The notes: a model not told the origin generated them from the sequence alone. A stretch of 64,000 nucleotides of DNA from Sphingomonas naasensis (GCF_004792695.1 NZ_SRXU01000009.1:91070-155069); one strand, 5' to 3'; positions 1-8,265 are shown, numbered from the stretch's first letter. A program made the numbers and translations.

Positions 1-18
1 CGCCAGCATGAACGATGT

Positions 19-633
19 TCAGCGATTGCGCGGGCCCTGACTCCGCGGGTCGTTCCAGCGGAACGTTCCATCGGAGACCGGGGCGTTGATCTGCTGGTTC
101 GACAGCCGGATCGTCGTGCGGTTGTTCTGCGAGTCGAGCGCGACCCAGCCCTGGAGCATCAGCCCGGCCGGTGCCGCGGCGTTGCGCTGGAAGATCATCG
201 TGATCCGGCCATATTCGGGATGCGCGGAATCGTGCACCTCGATCGAGACGACGCGCGGATCGCCGGTCGGCTTGAGCTTGGCGAATTTGGTGATGTCGCG
301 CTTCGGATTGAGCAGCACCGCGAGCGGCGAATTGCCGATCGGCCAGCGATCGACCTGGCGCACCTGATAGTCGATGAAATAGAGGCTGCGCCCGTCGGCG
401 ACGATCAGCTGAGGCACGCCCTTCTGATATTGGAAGCGAATCTTGCCGGGGCGCTTGAGCGACATCGTGCCGGTGAGCACGCGGCCGTTGCGGTCGGTCT
501 GGCTGAAGGCGGCGGTCATGCTGCTCACGCCGGCGAGATGCTGCTGCACCAGCGCGAGATCGTCCGCGGCGGGCGCGGCGGCGATCAGCGCCGGCGCGGC
601 GAGCAGGGTGAGGGCGAGGGGCCGTGCAAACAC
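19..633 (-). CDS. lolA: Outer-membrane lipoprotein carrier protein LolA
   Basis: LolA is the periplasmic chaperone that receives lipoproteins from the inner-membrane Lol ABC transporter and delivers them to the outer membrane. The predicted protein has about 204 residues, normal for the family. It begins with a signal peptide (hydrophobic core ALTLLAAPALIAAA) and continues with LolA-like beta-sheet stretches such as GTMSLKRPGKIRFQY and GRSLYFIDYQVRQVDRWPIG. I chose the GTG at 633 because GGAGA lies about 8 bases upstream and the signal peptide begins directly after it. The same frame stays open upstream to 1107, but that part is the first half of the neighbouring retropepsin. It lies downstream of ftsK on the same strand, the usual sphingomonad neighbourhood. 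Confidence 0.93.
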   Translation of the reverse strand: MFARPLALTLLAAPALIAAAPAADDLALVQQHLAGVSSMTAAFSQTDRNGRVLTGTMSLKRPGKIRFQYQKGVPQLIVADGRSLYFIDYQVRQVDRWPIGNSPLAVLLNPKRDITKFAKLKPTGDPRVVSIEVHDSAHPEYGRITMIFQRNAAAPAGLMLQGWVALDSQNNRTTIRLSNQQINAPVSDGTFRWNDPRSQGPRNR

Positions 634-697
634 GTCTGACTTCTCCAAATGGCTGGAAACGCGGCTAGGACCCGCGGTTTGAATGAGGGTTGAACCG

Positions 698-1107
698 CTA
701 ACCGAATTGCAACCGGCAAGTTCCGTCCCGGCGGATCTCAAAGTCGCATTGGGAGAGAACATCCATACCCAACAGCGCATCAAAACTTGTGCCATCCACC
801 AATTCGAAGCCCATGATCTCCTCAAATACGAAGGGAAACGAGCCGGCATCATCAGGATTTGATATGCCAATTCGGACATGAAGCGTTGGGCGAAGCCTAA
901 ACCCTGTGCCGACATCAAAGGGCGTCGGCCAACGGCTGGCAGCCCGAGTTTCCGAATGATGTGCGTGGGGATACCGCTCGCGGTTGCGCCTGTGTCGATC
1001 AGCGCCGTTGCCCGGTAACTCGTGAGGTCGGCCGCTGGTGAAGGTCGCATGATCAATATCGGGAGGAGTATCCGGCGTCCATCGTGACGCCACTCAATGC
1101 GCGACAT
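698..1107 (-). pseudogene. Retropepsin-like aspartyl protease, split by a -1 frameshift
   Basis: Two overlapping frames together make one small retroviral-type aspartic protease. The first frame, from ATG 1107, carries the active-site loop ALIDTGATASG (Asp38-Thr39-Gly40). The second frame, ending at 698, carries FELVDGTSFDALLGMDVLS, the hydrophobic-Gly segment of the same fold, and a normal C-terminus (CRLQFG). Joining them gives about 136 residues, as expected for this family. The switch needs a -1 shift near codon 63, exactly where the heptamer C CCT TTG stands in phase at 922-916. It may be a recent mutation, a sequencing error or programmed frameshifting. ATG 1107 overlaps the end of the upstream small gene by 14 bases, so the pair is probably translationally coupled. 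Confidence 0.72.
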
Positions 1108-1345
1108 GAGAGAAGAAACCGAGATCGATCGGCTCGTCGGTCACTTCTTGGATAGAGAAGCGCTCGTCCGGGAATCGCGAGATGCCCTCGCGATATGCTT
1201 CTCCAGGCTTGTCGAAATAGTCGATCACCGCCCGATCGCGCATGAGCGCGAATTGGTCACGATGTGACGCTAAAATACCCGCCAGCATGCACTGAAAGGC
1301 ATCATAATTTGCGTCGACTTCCTGCCTGAGCCGCTCGTCGTCCAT
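1094..1345 (-). CDS. Small conserved hypothetical protein (DUF5678-like), partner of the retropepsin
   Basis: An 83-residue soluble protein. The middle reads HRDQFALMRDRAVIDYFDKP and the end FSIQEVTDEPIDLGFFSH, which resembles the small DUF5678-type proteins often found beside retropepsin-like proteases; this assignment is from memory and moderate. The start is ATG 1345, with GGAGG seven bases upstream; the frame continues further upstream without a comparable site. It overlaps the protease gene and is read in the same direction. Both genes look less GC-biased than their neighbours and sit between ftsK and lolA, so they are probably an acquired two-gene insert. The function is unknown. Confidence 0.7.
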   Translation of the reverse strand: MDDERLRQEVDANYDAFQCMLAGILASHRDQFALMRDRAVIDYFDKPGEAYREGISRFPDERFSIQEVTDEPIDLGFFSHVAH

Positions 1346-1444
1346 CACGGAACCTCCAGCGATGCCTCTATCAGAGCGACGCCCTTCCAGCGACGAAGCG
1401 GCTTGAAATGTCGACAAAGCGACTCAAAAACGAGTCGAGCCGTT

Positions 1445-3769
1445 TCACAGCGGCCGCCCGTCGGTGTCCATCAGCACCTCGCGGCGGCCGACATGGTCGG
1501 GGCGCGAGACGAGGCCGTCCTTCTCCATCCGCTCGACGAGGCGCGCGGCCGAGTTGTAGCCGACGCGGAGCTGGCGCTGAAGCCATGACGTCGAAGCCTT
1601 CTGGCTCTCGGCGACGAGCTGGGTGGCGCGGCGGTAGAGCTGGTCCTCGGGGCTGTCGTCGCCATCGGGGCTGCCCTCCAATGCGAAGCCGCCATCCTCG
1701 GGCTCCTCGGTGACCGCGGTGATGTAATCGGGGGCGCCCTGCGCGCGCCAGAAATCGGCGACCGCCTGGACTTCCTCGTCGCTGACGAAGGGGCCGTGGA
1801 CGCGGACGATCTGCTTGCCGCCCGGCATGTAGAGCATGTCGCCCTTGCCGAGCAGCTGCTCGGCGCCCTGCTCGCCGAGGATCGTGCGCGAATCGATCTT
1901 CGAGGTGACGTGGAAGCTGATCCGGGTGGGCAGGTTCGCCTTGATCACGCCGGTGATGACGTCGACCGAGGGGCGCTGCGTCGCCATGATCAGGTGGATG
2001 CCCGCGGCGCGCGCCTTTTGCGCGAGCCGCTGGATGAGGAACTCGACTTCCTTGCCCGCGGTCATCATCAGATCGGCGAGCTCGTCGACGATCACCACGA
2101 TCTGCGGCAGCGGCTGGAGATCGAGCGTCTCCTCCTCGTAGATCGGCCGGCCGGTATCGGGGTCGTAGCCGGTCTGGACCTTGCGGCCGAGCTTCTGCCC
2201 CTTGGTTCTCGCCTGGCGGACCTTGTCGTTGAAGCTGGCGAGGCTGCGGACGTTGACCGAGGCCATCATCCGGTAGCGGTCCTCCATCTGCTCGACCGCC
2301 CATTTGAGCGCGCGCACCGCCTTGGGCGGATCGGTGACGACGTCGGCGAGCAGATGCGGGATGTCCTTGTAGATGCTCAGCTCGAGCATCTTTGGATCGA
2401 TCATGATCATCCGGCACTGGTCGGGCGACAGCCGGTAGAGCAGCGACAGGATCATCGCGTTGAGCCCGACCGACTTGCCCGAGCCGGTGGTGCCGGCGAC
2501 GAGCAGATGCGGCATCGGCGCGAGATCGCCGATCACCGGATCGCCGGCGATGTTCTTCCCCAGCACCAGCGGCAAGGTCGCGCCCTGCGCCTCGAATGCC
2601 TCGCTGCCGATCAGCTCGTGCAGATTGACCGATTCGCGCTTGGCATTGGGCAGCTCGATGCCGATCACGCTGCGGCCCGGAATGGTCGCGACGCGCGCCG
2701 AGATCGCGCTCATGTTGCGGGCGATGTCGTCGGCGAGCTGGATCACCCGGCTCGCCTTGATGCCGCTGGCGGGCTCGAGTTCGTACATCGTCACCACCGG
2801 GCCGGGGCGCACCTCGACGATCTGGCCCTTCACATGGAAATCGTCGAGCACGCTCTCGAGCAGCCGGGCGTTGCGCTCGAGCGCGAGCTTGTCGATCCCC
2901 GCGCCCGGATTGGGCGGCGCGGCCTTGAGCAGATCGAGCGGGGGCAGCTTGTAGCTGTCCTTGAAATCGAGGCTGGTCTGCGCCGGCGGCTTGGGCCGGG
3001 CGGGCGAAGGCGACAGGCTCGGCTCGGAGATCACCGGACCGGGGCGGTGATCGGGCACCACCGTCTTGCGCGGCTCGCGTGCCTCGCGGGGTTCGCGCGG
3101 CTCGCGGAAATCGCGCGGCTCCTCGGGATCGGGCGCGCGCAGCAGCGGCACCTTGCCCGGTCCGAACAAACGCGGCATGCCGATGCCGACGCGCTCGGGC
3201 AGCGTGAAGTCGAGGCTGCGCCACCAGATCCACAGCCCGGCGAGCGCGAATACCAGCCCCAGCCCGCGGCCGATCCAGAAGATCAGCACCGGATCGCCGA
3301 TGAAGCCGATCATCCAGTTGAACAGCGCGGCGATCGACAGGCCGACCACGCCGCCCCAGCCGCCGACCAGCCACAATACCGAATCGCTCGAGAAAAAGGC
3401 GAGCGCGGTCGCCATCAGCACCACGCCGATCAGCACGCCGCGCAGCATGCGCTGCCAATTGCCCAGCGGGCGATCGAGCCACAGCCGATTGGTGAGGATG
3501 AGCCCGGCCGGCGCGATCAACGCGACGGGAAGCCCCAAAGTCGCGAGCAGCAGATCGGCGATCCACGCGCCCGGCAGCCCCAGCAGGTTGCGCGCCGGCC
3601 CGCCCGAGGCGGTGTTGAGCGAGGGGTCCTGCGAATTATAGGTGAGCAGCGCCAGCACCACGCCGATCGTGACGAGGAACAGCAGGGTTCCCGCGATCAG
3701 CGCGCCGCTGCGCCGGACGCCAGCCTTCATCGTGTCGCGCAAGAGCGACGGTTGTGCCCGGGACGCCAT
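1445..3769 (-). CDS. ftsK: DNA translocase FtsK
   Basis: FtsK pumps chromosomal DNA through the closing division septum, directed by oriented DNA motifs, and activates dimer resolution by XerCD. The protein has about 774 residues. Four hydrophobic membrane segments fill roughly the first 190 residues. A proline/arginine/glutamate-rich linker follows with repeated REPREP units, then the RecA-like motor. Walker A is GTTGSGKS with Lys432. The Walker B region is IVVIVDELADLM, followed by LIMATQRPSVDVITG. The C-terminal winged-helix gamma domain (SWLQRQLRVGYNSAARLVERM) reads DNA orientation. ATG 3769 is preferred to ATG 3811 because GGAG lies 8 bases before it. It is transcribed divergently from the flavin hydroxylase gene. 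Confidence 0.96.
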   Translation of the reverse strand: MASRAQPSLLRDTMKAGVRRSGALIAGTLLFLVTIGVVLALLTYNSQDPSLNTASGGPARNLLGLPGAWIADLLLATLGLPVALIAPAGLILTNRLWLDRPLGNWQRMLRGVLIGVVLMATALAFFSSDSVLWLVGGWGGVVGLSIAALFNWMIGFIGDPVLIFWIGRGLGLVFALAGLWIWWRSLDFTLPERVGIGMPRLFGPGKVPLLRAPDPEEPRDFREPREPREAREPRKTVVPDHRPGPVISEPSLSPSPARPKPPAQTSLDFKDSYKLPPLDLLKAAPPNPGAGIDKLALERNARLLESVLDDFHVKGQIVEVRPGPVVTMYELEPASGIKASRVIQLADDIARNMSAISARVATIPGRSVIGIELPNAKRESVNLHELIGSEAFEAQGATLPLVLGKNIAGDPVIGDLAPMPHLLVAGTTGSGKSVGLNAMILSLLYRLSPDQCRMIMIDPKMLELSIYKDIPHLLADVVTDPPKAVRALKWAVEQMEDRYRMMASVNVRSLASFNDKVRQARTKGQKLGRKVQTGYDPDTGRPIYEEETLDLQPLPQIVVIVDELADLMMTAGKEVEFLIQRLAQKARAAGIHLIMATQRPSVDVITGVIKANLPTRISFHVTSKIDSRTILGEQGAEQLLGKGDMLYMPGGKQIVRVHGPFVSDEEVQAVADFWRAQGAPDYITAVTEEPEDGGFALEGSPDGDDSPEDQLYRRATQLVAESQKASTSWLQRQLRVGYNSAARLVERMEKDGLVSRPDHVGRREVLMDTDGRPL

Positions 3770-3902
3770 CGCCCAGTCTCCGCAAATGTCAGGGGGTGCG
3801 GGCGGAATCATCGCCTACGCGGAGTCTGACGTCAAGATGGCCCCGTTTTGTACCCGTCCGCGCGGGCTGGCACCGCCCTCCAAAACCCCTTAGGGCGAAG
3901 GC

Positions 3903-5120
3903 ATGGACAGCGCAGACGTTCTCATCCTCGGCGGCGGTCTGGTCGGCAGCGCGCTGGCGACAGCGCTCGACGCGCATGGCCTCACGGCGATCGTCGTCGA
4001 CCCCGCCGATCCCGCGACGATCCTCGCCGCGGGCTATGACGGCCGCGCCTCGGCGATCGCCTCCGCGCCGATGCGGATGTTCGAGGCGATCGGCGTCGCG
4101 TCGCGGCTCGCCGGCAAGGGCTGTCCGATCGAAGGCATCCGGGTCAGCGACGGGCTCGCTCCCGGCAAGCTCGATTTCAATCCCGATCCCGATGGCGGCG
4201 CGCTCGGCCACATGTTCGAGAACCGCACGCTGCGGACGGCGCTGTTCGCGGCGGCGCAGGCCGCGCCGGGGGTCGATCTGCGCATGCAGACGCGCGCGCT
4301 CTCGGTCGAGCGCGGCGAGTTCGGAGTCACCGCCACGCTCGATTCGGGTGTAGTGGTCCGAGCGCCGTTGCTGATCGCCGCCGAGGGGCGCAATTCGCCG
4401 ACCCGCGACGCCGCCGGGCTCAAGACCGCGCGCTGGAGCTATGATCACGCCGCGATGGTCGCGACGCTGGGGCACGAGCGCAGCCACGAGAATATCGCCT
4501 TCGAGATATTCTACCCCGAGGGGCCGTTCGCGATCCTGCCGCTGCTCGACGACGCGCATGGCCATCGCTCGGCGGTGGTGTGGACCGTCGACGCGCGCGA
4601 CGCGGCGGGGATGAACAAGATCTCCGATCGCGCCTATCTCGCCGAGGCCGAGAAGCGGATGGGCGGGTTCCTCGGGCGGCTGGGACCGCTCTCGATGCGG
4701 TTCAGCCATCCGCTCGGCTTCCACCATGCCGCGTGGATCACCTCGAACCGGCTCGCTCTGGTCGGCGACGCCGCGCACGGCATCCATCCGATCGCGGGGC
4801 AGGGCGTCAATGTCGGCTTTCGCGACGTCGCGACGCTCGTCGAGGTGCTCGTCGAGGGGAAGCGGCTCGGCATGGATCTCGGCGATCCGCAGCTGCTCGC
4901 GCGCTATCAGCGCTGGCGCGGGCTCGACACCTTCATGGTCGCCGCCGCCACCGACGGGCTGACCCGACTGTTCGGCATCCCCGGCAAGACCGCCTCGGCG
5001 GTGCGCCGTTTCGGCCTCTCCGCGGTCGACAAGCTGCCGCCGCTCAAGGACTGGTTCATGGCCGAGGCGCGCGGCGAGAGCGGCGACGTGCCCAGGCTGC
5101 TGCAGGGGCTGACGGTTTGA
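3903..5120 (+). CDS. UbiH/UbiF/COQ6-family FAD-dependent ubiquinone biosynthesis hydroxylase
   Basis: Flavoprotein monooxygenase expected to hydroxylate a ring carbon of the polyprenyl-phenol intermediate in ubiquinone synthesis. The 405-residue protein begins with an FAD-binding Rossmann motif (DVLILGGGLVGSALA). It has the family's second FAD motif, GDAAHGIHPIAGQGVNVGFRD, at about residues 285-305, which is diagnostic for UbiH/UbiF/VisC/COQ6. Which ring position it modifies cannot be told from sequence. The gene is divergent from ftsK, and its stop overlaps the start of the following acetyltransferase by 3 bases, so the two are probably co-transcribed. Confidence 0.9.
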   Translation: MDSADVLILGGGLVGSALATALDAHGLTAIVVDPADPATILAAGYDGRASAIASAPMRMFEAIGVASRLAGKGCPIEGIRVSDGLAPGKLDFNPDPDGGALGHMFENRTLRTALFAAAQAAPGVDLRMQTRALSVERGEFGVTATLDSGVVVRAPLLIAAEGRNSPTRDAAGLKTARWSYDHAAMVATLGHERSHENIAFEIFYPEGPFAILPLLDDAHGHRSAVVWTVDARDAAGMNKISDRAYLAEAEKRMGGFLGRLGPLSMRFSHPLGFHHAAWITSNRLALVGDAAHGIHPIAGQGVNVGFRDVATLVEVLVEGKRLGMDLGDPQLLARYQRWRGLDTFMVAAATDGLTRLFGIPGKTASAVRRFGLSAVDKLPPLKDWFMAEARGESGDVPRLLQGLTV

Positions 5121-5647
5121 GCGAAGCCGGCTGGCGCGTCCGCCCTGCGACGCGCGGTGACGCGACTGCATTGGCCTTGGTCGGTGCCGCGACCTTTCTG
5201 GAGACCTTCGCCGACATCCTCGACGGCGCGGCGGTGCTGGCGCATTGCCGCGATGCGAACGCGCCGGCGGCGTATGCGCATTATCTCGAATCGGGCGCCG
5301 TGGCTTGGCTGGGCGAGACCCATAAGGGCGCGCCGGTCGGCTTCGCGCTGCTGATCGCTCCCGAATTGCCGCAGGAGCTGGTGCAGCCCGGCGACCTCGA
5401 GCTCAAGCGCATCTATTTGCTTTCGCGCTTCCACGGCATCGGGCTCGGGGCAGCGTTGATGGACGCCGCAGTGGCGGAGGCTCGGGCGCGCGGGGCGCCG
5501 CGGCTGCTGCTCGGCGTCTACGCCCATAATGCGCGCGCGATCGCTTTCTATCGCAAGCAAGGCTTCGTTCCGATCGGCATGCGGCAATATGCCGTCGGTG
5601 CCGAGCTCTATGACGATGTCGTGCTGGCGCGTTCGCTGCCGAACTGA
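5117..5647 (+). CDS. GNAT-family N-acetyltransferase
   Basis: A 176-residue single-domain GNAT acetyltransferase. The acetyl-CoA binding loop is RFHGIGLGAALMDAAV, followed by the typical ARAIAFYRKQGFVPIG strand-helix. The substrate is not predictable. No ATG is available before the conserved N-terminus (GWRVRPATRGDA); the best start is TTG 5117, which overlaps the hydroxylase stop codon and suggests translational coupling. The gene ends about 10 bases before the palindromic element at 5657. Confidence 0.82.
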   Translation: MSEAGWRVRPATRGDATALALVGAATFLETFADILDGAAVLAHCRDANAPAAYAHYLESGAVAWLGETHKGAPVGFALLIAPELPQELVQPGDLELKRIYLLSRFHGIGLGAALMDAAVAEARARGAPRLLLGVYAHNARAIAFYRKQGFVPIGMRQYAVGAELYDDVVLARSLPN

Positions 5648-5656
5648 TCGCCGGGT

Positions 5657-5939
5657 CTAGGATCCGTACGCAATACCCACAACGGTCGGGATCGCCCGGA
5701 GACGTGCGCTGGCAAGGAAGCTCGCGCAGCGCGGGCTGGCGGCCCGGGCAAGCGGGCTGACGCAGTCCAGCGTGCGTCTCCGGGCGACCGCGCAGCGGCG
5801 GGCCGCTTTTGGCGCACAGCCACGTCACGAGCCAAGTCCTTGGAGTCACGATGACACCGCGTCGCTCCCTCCTCGTTCCTCCCCGTGCGCCAAAATCGGC
5901 TCCGTCACGACCATTGCGGGTTTTGAGTACGGACCCTAG
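5657..5939. mobile_element. MITE-like palindromic element with 35-bp imperfect terminal inverted repeats
   Basis: This non-coding block fills the space between two convergent genes. Its ends, 5657-5691 and 5905-5939, are inverted repeats matching at 29 of 35 positions by hand alignment (shared core TCCGTACnCAAnACCC). Inside are two further palindromes. One pairs 5692-5712 with 5767-5787 (21 bp with a central 2-base mismatch). The other pairs TTTTGGCGCAC near 5808-5818 with its complement near 5885-5895. The element is bounded by TA or CTAG. There is no open frame of transposase size, so it looks like a miniature inverted-repeat element mobilised in trans. TA flanks would suit an IS630/Tc1-mariner-type enzyme; that part is inference. 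Confidence 0.7.
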
Positions 5940-6331
5940 CGCACGGTCTGCGCGATCCCGGCTTCGATCGTCGCCTCGGCGCCCTTTGCCCGGATCATGA
6001 TGAAGCTGCCCGACCACGCACCGGGAATGTTCCACCGCCCGTGGATCTCCAGCCCGTCCTCGGCGACCTGCCCTTCGTAGAAGACCGTGTCGAAATTCTC
6101 GTCGTCGGCCTCGTAGTATTTGGTGAAATGCACGCGTGTGCCCGTGCGGCCGCCGTCGAGCGTCGCGGTCAGCGTCTCGCCGGTGATCGGATCGACTTCG
6201 GTGATGCTACCCACCAGCGCACCCGCGGAATCGTTGATGGTCGCCTCGAAATCGGTCGGTGGCGCGCTGTGCGGATAATTGAAGATGCCGTGCCATGCGC
6301 CGCTGAGATCGCGCACGTCGTCGGCGCTCAT
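5936..6331 (-). CDS. Conserved hypothetical protein, last gene of the thioredoxin/Trm112 operon
   Basis: A 131-residue protein with no signal peptide or membrane segment that I do not recognise as a named family. It is rich in alternating beta-type stretches (SGAWHGIFNYPH, TLDGGRTGTRVHFTKYY, GLEIHGRWNIPGAWSGSFIMIRA), which suggests a small beta-barrel or lipocalin-like fold. ATG 6331 overlaps the stop of the upstream Trm112-like gene by 4 bases (ATGA), so expression is probably coupled. Its TAG stop (5936-5938) is made from the terminal bases of the palindromic element, so the insertion may have trimmed or replaced the original C-terminus. Confidence 0.72.
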   Translation of the reverse strand: MSADDVRDLSGAWHGIFNYPHSAPPTDFEATINDSAGALVGSITEVDPITGETLTATLDGGRTGTRVHFTKYYEADDENFDTVFYEGQVAEDGLEIHGRWNIPGAWSGSFIMIRAKGAEATIEAGIAQTVR

Positions 6332-6507
6332 GCGGCGAGCTTCCGCGCCTCATCGATCAACAGCACGGGCACGCCTTGGCGAATCGGGTAAGCGAGCCCC
6401 GCTTCGTCCGACACCAGCTCCTGCCGCGCCGCGTCGTAGCGCAGCTTCGCCCGCGTCGCCGGACACACCAGCTTCTCGAGCAGCCAGGGATCGATCGAGT
6501 CGCTCAT
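6328..6507 (-). CDS. Trm112-like / UPF0434 small protein
   Basis: A 59-residue protein reading MSDSIDPWLLEKLVCPATR at the start, with LAYPIRQGVPVLLIDEARKL near the end. This is the YcaR/Trm112 pattern (LLEKLVCP, then YPIRxGIPxLL). Eukaryotic and archaeal Trm112 bind and stabilise methyltransferases; the role of the bacterial short form is less defined. Only one cysteine of the usual zinc-binding set remains (Cys15), so metal binding is doubtful. It overlaps its upstream and downstream neighbours by 4 bases each (ATGA), placing it firmly inside the four-gene operon. Confidence 0.85.
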   Translation of the reverse strand: MSDSIDPWLLEKLVCPATRAKLRYDAARQELVSDEAGLAYPIRQGVPVLLIDEARKLAA

Positions 6508-7115
6508 TGCAGCGTCACGCCGCCTTCCTCGCCATGACGGCCGAAGAACTGCATCAGCTGGACGATCAGCTCGGCGCGCATCGCCAGCCCGTCAGCCTCG
6601 AGCAATGCCTGTTTCGAGGCGGTGTCGAACGGCGCGATCTGGGCGATGCCGTTGACCAGCGCCTCGTCGTCGAGCCGCGCCACCGCTTCCCAGTCGACCG
6701 CATAGCCGAGCCCGTCGGCGAAGCGGCGCGATTCCATCTCGAGCGAGGCGCGTTCGACCGGGGCCAGAATTTCGCTGTCGCCTACGGGCTCGAGCGCCGC
6801 CTCGACCTGGCGGAACGGCGTCGTGACGTCGAGCTCGCGCATCACGGTGAAGCGCGCCAGCCCCTCCAGCACGATATCGTAGCGGCCGTCGGGCAGCGCC
6901 TCGACCTCGGCGATCCGCCCGACACAGCCGACGTCGAACAGCGCGGGTGGCTCGCTGGCGTCGCGCGGCTGGATCATGCCGATCCGCCGATCGCGGGCGA
7001 GCGCGTCCGATATCATCGCGCGGTAGCGCGGCTCGAAGATGTGGAGCGGGAGGTGCATCCGTGGAAACAGCAGCGCGCCGGCCAGCGGGAACACCGAGAG
7101 CCGCGTCATCGTCAT
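6504..7115 (-). CDS. LON peptidase substrate-binding (LAN) domain protein
   Basis: A 203-residue stand-alone Lon N-terminal-type domain, without the ATPase and protease domains of Lon. The signature is VFPLAGALLFPRMHLPLHIFEPRYRAMI near the start, then GMIQPRD and CVGRIAEVEALPDGRYDIVLEGLARF. In Lon this domain recognises unfolded substrates; free-standing versions have no settled function. ATG 7115 is used; a second ATG two codons later is possible. It overlaps the upstream thioredoxin gene and the downstream Trm112-like gene by 4 bases each. The thioredoxin/TPR neighbour suggests a protein-quality role, which is inference. Confidence 0.9.
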   Translation of the reverse strand: MTMTRLSVFPLAGALLFPRMHLPLHIFEPRYRAMISDALARDRRIGMIQPRDASEPPALFDVGCVGRIAEVEALPDGRYDIVLEGLARFTVMRELDVTTPFRQVEAALEPVGDSEILAPVERASLEMESRRFADGLGYAVDWEAVARLDDEALVNGIAQIAPFDTASKQALLEADGLAMRAELIVQLMQFFGRHGEEGGVTLQ

Positions 7116-8017
7116 CCGAACAGAATCGCCGAAAGCTTGCGCCGCTGCGCCGAGACCCACGGATCCTCGAGCCCCACCGCCTCGAACAACTTGAGCAACC
7201 GCGCGCGGGCGGCGCTCTCGTTCCACTCGCGATCGTCGCGAATCATCGCGAGCAGCGTCTCGGCAGCGGCCTCGCGGTCGCCCGCGGCCATCTGGCCGCC
7301 GGCGAGCTCGTAGCGGGCGTCCATGTCGCCGGTCGCCGCCTTCGCCGCGAGCCCGGACAGATCCTCGACCGGAGTCGCCTCGCGCGCCAGTGCCACCGCC
7401 GCGCGCGCCTGCTCGATCTCGGCGCCCTTCGCCGCGTCTTCGGGAAGCGCCGCGAGCACTGCCTCGGCTTCGTCGGCGCGGCCGAGCGCAACCAGCGCGC
7501 GCGCGCGGCCGGCGGCGACCTGCGGATGCTCGGGTGCCATCTCGGCGATCTGATCGAAGACCGACAGCGCGCGTTCGGCATCGCCTTCGGCGAGCACCTG
7601 CTCGCCCATCGCAATCAGCGGCTCGAGCTCGGCCTCGGCATCGGCCTCCTCGCTCTGCACCGGCAGCTGGCGCAGGATTTGATCGAGCATCGTGCGCAGC
7701 TGGCTCTCGGTGCGCGCGGTCGACAGATCGGCGACGAGCTGGCCCTGGAACATCGCATAGACCGTCGGGATCGAGCGGACCTGGAATTGCGCGGCAATGA
7801 ACTGATTCTTGTCGACGTCGATCTTGGCGAGCCGGACGCCCTTGCCCGCATAATCCTCGGTGACCTTTTCGAGAATCGGAGTCAGCGCCTTGCACGGGCC
7901 GCACCATTCGGCCCAGAAATCGATCACCACGAGGCTGGTCATCGACGGCTCGACGACGTCGGTGCGAAAGGCTTCGACGGCTTCCTTCTCTTGCGGGGAC
8001 AGTCCAAGCGTGGCCAA
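7112..8017 (-). CDS. Thioredoxin-domain/TPR chaperedoxin (CnoX/YbbN-like)
   Basis: A 301-residue protein with an N-terminal thioredoxin domain (residues ~10-115) and a C-terminal helical TPR-like region. The active site is the full WCGPC motif (VVIDFWAEWCGPCKALTP), unlike E. coli CnoX, which lacks an intact CxxC; the cis-proline region is RSIPTVYAM. In the CnoX/YbbN family the TPR part holds unfolded clients and the thioredoxin part forms mixed disulfides with them under oxidative stress. It is the first gene of a tightly overlapping leftward operon. The tRNA-Gly gene starts about 170 bases away on the opposite strand. Confidence 0.92.
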   Translation of the reverse strand: MATLGLSPQEKEAVEAFRTDVVEPSMTSLVVIDFWAEWCGPCKALTPILEKVTEDYAGKGVRLAKIDVDKNQFIAAQFQVRSIPTVYAMFQGQLVADLSTARTESQLRTMLDQILRQLPVQSEEADAEAELEPLIAMGEQVLAEGDAERALSVFDQIAEMAPEHPQVAAGRARALVALGRADEAEAVLAALPEDAAKGAEIEQARAAVALAREATPVEDLSGLAAKAATGDMDARYELAGGQMAAGDREAAAETLLAMIRDDREWNESAARARLLKLFEAVGLEDPWVSAQRRKLSAILFG

Positions 8018-8190
8018 CGGGGTGCTCCTCGGCGTGATGTCGCGGTTGCGCCGCTATGTGGGCGCTCGCGCGGCGCGCGCCAAGCCTTTTCCAGAATCGC
8101 TTCAAGGGGCTTGCGCTACCCGAAACCCGCTGCTAGTGGCCGCGCCTCACCCGCCCCGAAGCGCTTGTCGCACGGGGCCAAAACGCCAGA

Positions 8191-8265
<75 letters not shown>

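Noticed and set aside
19..1107. A single 362-residue fusion of retropepsin and LolA
   Set aside because: The two genes happen to share a frame. The middle part is non-coding in character, and LolA has its own GTG start with ribosome site and signal peptide.
1796..3829. Long open frame antisense to ftsK (and similar long frames antisense to other genes, such as 59991-62306 and 9158-11050)
   Set aside because: High GC with strong third-position bias leaves antisense frames open. The translations are low-complexity, rich in Arg, Asp and His, with no motif, and the sense frames hold clear core genes.
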